This document shows positions 56,689 through 64,000 of a stretch of DNA of 64,000 bases, piece by piece (position 1 is the stretch's first letter; every line of letters starts with the position of its first letter). A program made the position numbers and the translations under genes. The notes below the pieces were generated by a model. It searched no databases. It was given only the letters and a program-made list of their open reading frames with translations, and was not told the origin of the DNA. The DNA is from Capniomyces stellatus (taxonomy: Eukaryota > Kickxellomycota > Harpellomycetes > Harpellales > Legeriomycetaceae), in the NCBI GenBank assembly GCA_001661515.1, contig LUVW01000021.1, forward strand, positions 335,716 through 399,715. The letters run 5' to 3'.

Positions 56689-57939
56689 ATGATTTCTAAA
56701 TTTAATTTAAGCAATTTGCCAGAATGCATTATATCCGAAATTTTTGTCCTGAATCAAAACCCCGCGGCCTCGGTTATCTCGAAATCCTTCTACCGAGCAT
56801 CAAACGAATTCATCACGATCAAACGGTTTCTTTTTGTCTATGTTCAAACTCTACCAAGTAATTGCGACCAGCTGGTTGCTCTCAACAAGCACTTTTTGAA
56901 AAAATACCGAAACTTGGCTAGAAACGAAAAGCTTATTGCCAGTGTTCTGGCCTTTTGCAAAAAAGTAAACTATTCAAACCTGCTAAAGCTATCAAAAAAA
57001 TACAACTGGTCCAATATCAGGTTCCATTCGCTGAGAATGTACGCTGTTTTGAACACCACAAATGGCCAAATTTTATTTGCAAACATAAATATTTCAAAAA
57101 ATATATCTATCGATATTGACGTTGAAAAGACTGTGTTTAAGAAAAATGAATGCCATTGGAAGTCGGATATCAGGTGCAACGACCTGGTTGTTAGGCCTTT
57201 TTACTCGCTAAATAGCACCGGCTTTCTGGCCTTCAAAAACTTGAAGGCCATGAGTAAAACCCAGCCAAAAGATAGTACCAAGCATGGCCATGGCCATGGA
57301 ACATCACACAAGCGCTATCAATATCCCAGCATAGACACTTTTGTTGATTTTATGAGCCTGAGCTACTCAAGAATACTTATACCGCCTCATTTACCAACCA
57401 AACTCCTTTCTTGCGCAAACAAAATCAAGGATACCATCCTATCATACAACTTTATGTACAGCAAATGTATGCAGATTATTATTCAAGCATTTTGGTCTAA
57501 AAAAGACCATGTCTTTCTAATGCCTTTTATCGAACTGGACCACACCTTCTTTATCAGCTTTGACATGTATTCTTTTTACAAAAATATCAACAACAACCGC
57601 ATGATCAGGTTTTTCGATGTAATCCAGTCCACAGCCAGATCAAAAAACGACATTTACTTGCTAGTTTTCTATCTATTTTCGGCCAACCCCCGTACGGACC
57701 AGGAATTTATAAATTATCTTGTGAATCACCGGTTTTTTGATTTTAACGTCATATTGGTGTTTGCCCTTGCCTGCATTTCAAACAACCTTGAAGCTGCAGA
57801 AGCCGCATACAAGAAGATATCCCAATCATCGAACCTCACCAACCAGCTTTTAGGTTCTGCTTTTTTGCAGATTCAAGAGGAAGTCGCTAGATTCTTAATA
57901 TTTCACAAGTTCAATATAGATTTTGGTCATTGCCTATGA
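56689..57939 (+). CDS. F-box-like protein, possibly ankyrin type (hypothetical)
   Basis: This 416-aa single-exon gene starts with an F-box-like segment (NLPECIISEIFVLNQNP, then ISKSFYRAS), the position and pattern expected of F-box proteins that present substrates to SCF ubiquitin ligases. The middle is Lys/Asn/Phe-rich without recognised motifs, apart from a HGHGHGTSH patch at about 200. The last 80 residues (FALACISNNLEAAEAAYKKI, FLQIQEEVARFLIFHKFNIDFG) look like weak ankyrin-type helical pairs. Decayed ankyrin sequence downstream (59090-59520 and 63190-63640) suggests it belongs to a local F-box/ankyrin family and may itself be truncated at its 3' end. Confidence 0.55.
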   Translation: MISKFNLSNLPECIISEIFVLNQNPAASVISKSFYRASNEFITIKRFLFVYVQTLPSNCDQLVALNKHFLKKYRNLARNEKLIASVLAFCKKVNYSNLLKLSKKYNWSNIRFHSLRMYAVLNTTNGQILFANINISKNISIDIDVEKTVFKKNECHWKSDIRCNDLVVRPFYSLNSTGFLAFKNLKAMSKTQPKDSTKHGHGHGTSHKRYQYPSIDTFVDFMSLSYSRILIPPHLPTKLLSCANKIKDTILSYNFMYSKCMQIIIQAFWSKKDHVFLMPFIELDHTFFISFDMYSFYKNINNNRMIRFFDVIQSTARSKNDIYLLVFYLFSANPRTDQEFINYLVNHRFFDFNVILVFALACISNNLEAAEAAYKKISQSSNLTNQLLGSAFLQIQEEVARFLIFHKFNIDFGHCL

Positions 57940-59089
57940 AACAGTCATTCTTGTTTTAGACTTGGCATTTTGAAGATTAGCCAAACACAAGATTCGACTC
58001 GTACTGCTAACACCAGTAATATTTATAATCCACCAAATTGCGTCATGTTCTGTATGTATATTTTTAGTTTGACATGCATTTAATTAGAAAACGTATTGCT
58101 TTTAACTATATTATTTGATAAAAGTTTTTTAGGTTTGCATTTGTTAATTATTGTTGGGTTTATATTTGTTAATTTATTGTTGGGGCATTCAAATAAACCA
58201 ATAGTGATCCAATAACACCAATTACCAAAACAAGTTTATAGATTGTCCTTAGCTTCTCGCCAATTTTTTTCTAACTTATGTCGAGCTTATTTATATTTCC
58301 GCACCAAGAAGATCAACTTGGGAATTCTAGACAATTTGTTAATGTTCACATGTCGCTTTTAATAAAAAACAACAAGTTTGTCCAATCGATTTACAATTGT
58401 TTTCGTTTTTTAATTTATCGAATTTGTTATTAAAATTCAGTTCCAAAATCTACATCCCTTTATATTTAGAAATGTATGTCATTCTTACTTGTTAGCATAT
58501 TTGTAAATCACATATGCCCGCAGAAAATTCGAGTGTTATGCATTAAACGCTTTATATCTTTTATCTATCAAGAGTAACAATAAAATTGATGTTATTCATA
58601 TTTGATCTGGATCTGAAAATTGGGAGTTGGTTTCTAGCTATTTTAGTGAAGCGAGTGTTTACAATGTGGGTTTGGGATACCAGTTGTCTTGATTGTGAGG
58701 GGGCTGGGTATAATATTTTGAGTTCAGGCGGCTATATAGTTAGTACTGATAAATTTATTGTGATTTAGTGATGTTGAATGGATGTAGAATTAGCAGGAGT
58801 GGACTTGTTTACTCACCAACTCGAATTGTAGATGTATTAAGAGTTGATTAAACAGAACAAACTGTGGAAAATAGTTGTCGAGTTTGATTCAATTCAGACA
58901 ATTTAATTGTCAATTTATTATTGGAGTTCAATATTTGATCAAGGGATATTCTTGAAACTAAACTCGATTATGAGAGTTGAAGATTTGAGAGAAAGAAAAT
59001 CACTTTAAACTTTTATTACTCTCATCGTAATTCAAATTATTATAAACAACGAACCACCTCAGATTTGAGTTGATATTTTAAAAAAGAGA
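57940..59089. other. AT-rich region downstream of the F-box-like gene
   Basis: No intact gene. A tttatatttgttaattattgttggg repeat lies near 58135-58185. A 60-codon frame from ATG 58586 is open but has no recognised motif; it may be part of the decayed family. Confidence 0.5.
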
Positions 59090-59520
59090 ATAAAACAGAG
59101 AATGAGTTTCAATAACATTGAAATGGTGAAACTGTTGCTATCGCACAACCTGATTTGACTAGTCAAAAGTACATTGGTCTTGGTTGGTCTTGTTTGAATA
59201 AGAATGCTGAGATGATCAAACTGTTGTTCAACTATGGCACTACTCTGGATGATCCCAAGTATTCTGTAATCATTGGTGTTTGTTTGAGAAACAGCGTTGA
59301 GGAATCAGAGTTGTTGATTAAATATTTGTAATTGTCGAATCTAGTTTATTTAATAGAGTTTCTGTCTAGTTTTTATCTTTGTTTTTGCTAGTTGTGGGTT
59401 ATTGTTTGGTGATTTGGATAAACTCTGCTACTTGGTTAAACATCAGAGTATTAAAGTTAGAGTTAAATCTGGAATATTAAATTTGGAGACATTGCTTGAG
59501 TTGAGTTGATGGCTGATTAA
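59090..59520 (+). pseudogene. Decayed ankyrin-repeat sequence
   Basis: Ankyrin-like pieces can be read only by changing frame: NNIEMVKLLLSHNL (near 59108), then LGWSCLNKNAEMIKLLFNYG and LRNSVEESELLIKYL (59180-59330), then LFGDLDKLCYLVKHQ and LETLLEL (about 59400-59500). The NxEMxKLLxxxG spacing is that of ankyrin helices. Stops and frame changes between the pieces mark it as a pseudogene. It lies on the same strand as the F-box-like gene about 1.2 kb upstream and could be its detached 3' part or a separate relic. Confidence 0.55.
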
Positions 59521-60936
59521 ATGGGGCTACTCTACTCTTGAAACAATTATCATTTTTAACGTTTCTCATTTTTAACACTTCAAACAACATAAATTCATAA
59601 CGAGGTGATTTTAGAGTGGCTTGTTTGGCTGTTTTAGCACTTGATTCTACTGATTATTACTCGCCTGTCTCTTATTCTGGTCTATCTCTAGACCATTTTA
59701 AATCTACCAGTATTCATCATTGAGTCAATTGTCAAGGTAAATATAATCGAGAAATGATCACTCACAACTTTTTTACCTCAAACAAGTTCTAGACCAAACC
59801 CTTGGACGTGCAACCGACTACTCATTGGATCGCTACCCGCTTTTTTCTAGAGTATAGTATAGTAAAGTGTGGATCAGTCAAACTTGTTTTTAACAAAAAA
59901 ATAAATAAGTCGTTTGTCAAAGTAAAAGCAGAGCAAGCTGAGGTTGATACAAAATGAGACAGCTTGATGATAATTTCAAGACCCCTTGTACTCGAGGCAA
60001 TACTACTATCACTACACCACCAGGCTACCAATAAAATTCCATTTCTAAGTTGAGGTTTGACCCAAGTCAATAAAAAATGGTATTTGTAATGGGTCGATTT
60101 AAACCGAGTAAATATCATAATCCCATTTAGCTGCTATACCTGAATTGCGTCAAGGGTTCGGATCAATATCCTATAATTCTATCAAAATACGTCAAAATAC
60201 ATTAATGGCAATATTATAGCATCGAGTAAAGTATAATTAATAATGCGGATTAAAATCATCAAAAGATAAAAGTGTTAGAGGGTAATCGACGTCGTATTGA
60301 ACAATAATGGATTGGAGTCGTCGAACCAAGTTGGTTGCTTCTGGTTTTACCAATAAACGAGTTGGGTTACAGAGCACGTCGTTTGAATAAAAAGAATGAT
60401 ACGATTTTGTAGAGCTGACTCGATAAGCTTTGGTTATTGTGTGTTTATTTATGCACCGCGCTTTAGTTGTAACTGTTTTTAATAGTGGTCAGTAGTGGAG
60501 GTGATAGTTGTTCAATATCAGACCAATGGCTACAGAATTCCACAAGTCAGCTCGATTAAATAAAAAAACCAAGTACAGCACCAGTTTGGTTGTAAAGCTA
60601 GCTCCAAAGCAGTCTTGTTTTTATGTTGCTGTTTGGTGATAGTATTTACTGATAAACGTGTGGTCTGATTCACACTTTTAAATCAACTAGCTTTCAGGCT
60701 GGATTTGACATGTACCGCTAACACGTGATATTCGTTGCTTTTCTACTTTAAATAAGAAATTTACAGTTTAAATATAAACACATAATGATCATTATTTTAG
60801 ATGACAATACACGCAACCAGGTGGACTGGTATAAGAACACAAATAGCTCTATTATACCAGCACTGCTAGTGTTAATAGATTGCAAATTAGTAGTTTACGC
60901 TAAGCTGAGGGCATACAGGAGAAACACGATTTCATT
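59521..60936. other. Region between ankyrin relic and tRNA cluster
   Basis: It contains a short readable piece (ACLAVLALDSTDYYSPVSYS, about 59608-59670) that may also be decayed family sequence. Otherwise no gene or RNA is recognised. Confidence 0.45.
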
Positions 60937-61018
60937 GGTTAGATGGCCGAGTGGTCTAAGGCGCCACGTTCAGGTCGTGGTCTCTCCGGAGGCGTGGGTT
61001 CAAATCCCACTCTAATCA
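60937..61018 (+). tRNA. tRNA-Leu (anticodon CAG)
   Basis: 82-nt type II tRNA. The acceptor stem ggttaga pairs with tctaatc. The anticodon arm is ccacg-ttCAGgt-cgtgg. A long variable arm (tctctccggag) and T arm gtggg-ttcaaat-cccac follow, with discriminator A at 61018. No intron. The A box (tggccgagtgg) and B box (ggttcaaatcc) are intact. Only 9 nt separate it from the next tRNA, without a T-run terminator. Confidence 0.96.
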
Positions 61019-61027
61019 TTATGACTT

Positions 61028-61100
61028 GGGGATCTAGCTCAAATGGCAGAGCGCTCGCTTAGCATGCGAGAGGTACAGGGATCGATACCCTGGTTCTCCA
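61028..61100 (+). tRNA. tRNA-Ala (anticodon AGC)
   Basis: 73-nt tRNA. The acceptor ggggatc pairs with gttctcc (one U-U at 6:67 and one G-U). The anticodon arm is ctcgc-ttAGCat-gcgag, the T arm caggg-atcgata-ccctg, and the discriminator A is at 61100. The B box is gatcgatacc, typical of eukaryotic tRNA-Ala. It is followed by tttt and then ttttt within 20 nt, which can end Pol III transcription. Confidence 0.96.
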
Positions 61101-61634
61101 ATTTTGACTTTTTAAACTGTTTTTTGATAGCCGCGTTTACATACAGATGATTGGTTAGTGTTTTAGCTGCACTCGATCAGTCTCATTTTACCTTTTAATT
61201 CATTTTTAGTTAATAATCTTTTGATTACAACGCGATTCTCTGCATGACTATAGCAGATTATAGCCAAACGATTTGAGATTTCAAACTTCAATTTTTTCGA
61301 TCCAGTAATTTTATTAGCCAAATCGATCTTGAAAAAGAAAATTTTTTCTCAAACAAAAGCTAAAAAAAATTTATTAATTGAAAAAGCGCAAATTGGTTGT
61401 AAATTTCCTAGCACCGCCGACTTTTTTTTAGCAAAGTTGATACGGATTTGAGAATTTGTTCAAGTTTAGAAAAAGCTTGAGCAATCAAACAACCAAGTAC
61501 GGGATTAGCTGATACAAAAACAGTAAAAACAACAGTTAAAATTTGTAGTATTTCGCGTAGTTTGCAAAGTCAAAAATCTGACCAGTCATGTGCACAAGCG
61601 CCGGTTGTATTAAAAGATGGGCTAAAAAGATATA
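61101..61634. other. Spacer between convergent tRNA-Ala and tRNA-Arg
   Basis: AT-rich, with no gene. It holds the Pol III terminators of both flanking tRNAs at its ends. Confidence 0.6.
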
Positions 61635-61707
61635 TGATCCAGCCAGGACTCGAACCTGGAATCTCTTGATTCGTAGTCAAGCGCCTTGTCCATTGGGCCA
61701 CAGGACC
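61635..61707 (-). tRNA. tRNA-Arg (anticodon ACG)
   Basis: 73-nt tRNA on the minus strand. The acceptor ggtcctg pairs with ctggatc (U-U at 6:67). The anticodon arm is cttga-ctACGaa-tcaag, the T arm ccagg-ttcgagt-cctgg, with discriminator A. A run of six T on its strand follows about 7 nt downstream, a normal Pol III terminator. No intron. Confidence 0.96.
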
Positions 61708-63149
61708 AATTAAAAGGTTTTCCGTCTCCAGATATTTATACTGACAAGACATGGTCATGGTTGCTGTTTGTGTAGTTTGACCACATATGTGCAAAGTGAA
61801 ACGCATTTTAATGATATAAGGCTGAGCATATCAGGCTCATGTTTATAGAAATTGTGCTGGAACAACTTGGGTAGGCCTATTTATGGTTTTAAATACGGGG
61901 TTGGGAATTAGGGTAAATTCTAGATTAAGACAGCTGGATTTCTTGGATTTATAGACTTTAAATCGATAAAACACCAATATGTTAGGTGTAATATTGTAGT
62001 GGTAGTGATAGCAATAGTGGGAGAGGGTTTTTTAGAAATATCGAGTAGATGTACTAATGGATGAAATACTAACAACTAAATTTATCGTGATTAAGATTAC
62101 TGAAAGCAGAATATCACTGCTAGCTGTGTACAAAGGTGGTCTACAAAAAAGAACCAAAAAGTCAAAAAAATATATTCATATCCATGTCAGTTTTAATTCT
62201 TTTGGATCCTGTTGTACAGCTAACTTGAGTATAAATAATGTGCAGATCTCTAGATTTGTTTGTTTTTGTTTTTATGTTGGTGATTACATTAATATCAAGT
62301 AACGAGGTACTATTTCAGATTGATCTGTACTTGACTTGATGTAAGCCAAGTATTTCAAATCAGTTTATTTCCACTCGATAAAGCTGGTTGAACCTAACCA
62401 CTACGGTTGACGGCTGGGTGTATTTTATTGTGTATTTTATGGCCGTTGAATGTTTGAGAATAACAGCCAAAACCAGCTGTTTGTACTGATTTGGGTCATC
62501 TCGGACAAAGACACTGTATTATTTAGTCGGTATTTGTCCAATAGTAAGTATTTATATTGTTTTCAGGGTTTGTGTTTATGTGGCCTTGAAATAGTACAAT
62601 ATCAGAGTAGAATAGTGGCTGAACAGTGTGTAATTACGACAGTAGAGATAGGGGTGGAGTATAAATATGGTTGACTTGGTTTCGGGTTGGTTGGTTTCTG
62701 CTAGTAAATTGTGGCGGTGTTTGGTCAATCCAGAGCTGAAAAGGGTGGGTAGTTCTGATTGTTATTTTGGGAATATTGATCAGAAAAAGATGAAACCAAG
62801 TTGGACGTGTCAGTCTTGGTACTAAATCAGCAGTGATATTTTATTTACGTGGAGTAGCCTGGTAAGTAATGGTTTGGTGGTTCAAGTCGGTTTGTAGTGG
62901 TATTTTGAAATGGTTTATATTCAGAGATCAGCCAATAATTAACAATGTTTAAATAATGGAAACTGGTTATCAGATTGTAAACGGGATATTGTGTTTGTGA
63001 GTTGTGGATTGTTGATTTTATGTTGGTAGAGCGGTATGGAAGGTAAGAGTGGTAGTAGACAGGTATTCTTATGCCAGTGTTTATAGAGTTGTTGAGGATA
63101 TTGCAGTCATAGCAATCAACCAGAGGGTTAGGGATTAGATTGACATGAA
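61708..63149. other. AT-rich region right of the tRNA cluster
   Basis: No intact gene. Short frames from about 62057 and 62450 are open for 70-80 codons but carry no recognised motif. Confidence 0.5.
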
Positions 63150-63640
63150 TAATCGTTATTCGGTTGATTAAAGAGTATCTCGACCAACTTTTTAATGGAG
63201 ATATATCAGTTGGGCCAAAAGTGATTGCTGCTGAATGGTTGTGCTTGGTCAGAATGGGTGATCTAGAAATACTGGTCTCTTTATGGAAGCTATAGTTGAA
63301 TTGTATTGGTTGAATGGTTTAGTTGTATTCCTGTTATTTGATATTGATCCTGGTTAGTTCAACACTGTCGAAACTATTAAAGTTGGTAATTGAATTGTTT
63401 CCAAATGGGCTTACTACTCATGGATCTGATTATGGTGTTCATTATGCGGATCCTTGGAGACATAGCTTTTTATTTGGAGAAGTAAAACAGGGAATTTTAA
63501 GTATCGCGCTTGGTCATTACAACCTCAGCAGACTAAGTGCTAGGCCAGGTTTGAATGTTGGTTGCGGGTATTTTCAAATAGCTGAAACAATATTATAAAC
63601 TTGGTGTAAACCCACTATGCCATTGCCACTTGGGTTCTAT
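63150..63640 (+). pseudogene. Second decayed ankyrin-type sequence
   Basis: Readable pieces, in more than one frame: VGPKVIAAEWLCLVRMGDLEILVSLWK (cited by its GDLEILV core, about 63210-63290), VIELFPNGLTTHGSDYG, EVKQGILSIALGHYNL and, near 63570-63600, AETIL followed in another frame by KLGVNP. The GDLEILVxLWK and L-G-V-N-P fragments resemble ankyrin helix 2 and the loop. Stops separate the pieces. Confidence 0.4.
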
Positions 63641-64000
63641 TACAAGCAATCATCAACTTATAGAATCGAGGCTCTGTTATAGACATTGTAGATATCCAGC
63701 TTTTTTTTATTCGTATTTTGTCAGCCAGATTTGAGTCAAGTGTATTTTTAATATCAAGATCGCCATATATCAAGGCAGAAACATGCTGTATATTTAAATA
63801 GTGGCATTTATATCATGACTCTTTGCCTTTTAGTTAACCAGTGTCTCGAGCAGCACTAAAAAATACATAATAAAGCGAATAATTATTGATTCGGTACTAG
63901 TTTGAAGCAAAACGACTGGAGATACACAAGTAATTGTGATTATCAAGCTGCCATTTGTAATCAGCTTCTTGGTAGAACTGTACCTAAATTTTCTATATTA
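63641..64000. other. Right edge, nothing recognised
   Basis: AT-rich sequence with no supported gene or RNA up to the window end. Confidence 0.5.

Noticed and set aside
60785..61015. Plus-strand frame of 76 codons
   Set aside because: Its end lies within tRNA-Leu; the start is in AT-rich DNA with no motif.
61570..61806. Minus-strand frame of 78 codons
   Set aside because: It overlaps tRNA-Arg and its central part is a translation of the tRNA.

Overview
The window is nuclear DNA from a fungus. It carries fungal proteins such as a GH72 glucanosyltransferase with a GPI tail, POM152, VID27, VMA12, NNF1 and ATG2. Genes have short GT-AG introns, intergenic DNA is very AT-rich, there are eukaryotic type I and II tRNAs, and nothing looks like a bacterial operon. 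Gene structure and divergence fit an early-diverging lineage (Zoopagomycota or Mucoromycota style) better than a yeast or filamentous ascomycete, but I cannot fix the lineage from sequence alone. There is one assembly gap of three N at 27655-27657.

Layout, left to right: the 5' part of ATG2 (minus strand, running off the left edge); a 4.9 kb AT-rich gene-free stretch; a SEC14-type lipid-transfer gene (plus) with a possible extra 3' exon; a PSMG4-like proteasome chaperone (minus); an HSDL2-like dehydrogenase (plus); GAS1/GH72 (plus); a membrane-anchored protoglobin (plus); VID27 (plus) converging on SEC5 (minus); a 6.1 kb gene-poor stretch with repeats and weak ORFs; a MAT-type HMG-box gene (plus); VMA12 (plus) converging on a mitochondrial PDK-type kinase (minus); NNF1 and DCP2 (both minus); a secreted acidic repeat protein (plus); POM152 (plus); an F-box-like gene (plus); and finally a region with decayed ankyrin sequence around three tRNA genes (Leu, Ala, Arg).

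The genes are mostly unrelated housekeeping functions: autophagy lipid transfer, Golgi lipid exchange, exocytosis, V-ATPase assembly, kinetochore, mRNA decapping, nuclear pore, and cell-wall remodelling. There are no operons. Splice models were worked out by hand from reading-frame continuity, GT/AG sites and family motifs, and several add exons too short to be seen as long ORFs, notably the 32-nt first exon of the protoglobin and the four-exon NNF1.

Points most worth a second look: the protoglobin with a C-terminal membrane anchor, the MAT-like HMG-box gene beside a gene-poor region, the switch from G-rich to C-rich coding strand inside long genes, the many introns filled with mini- and microsatellites, the secreted Lys-Arg/Asp-Tyr repeat protein, and the decayed ankyrin array near the tRNAs.
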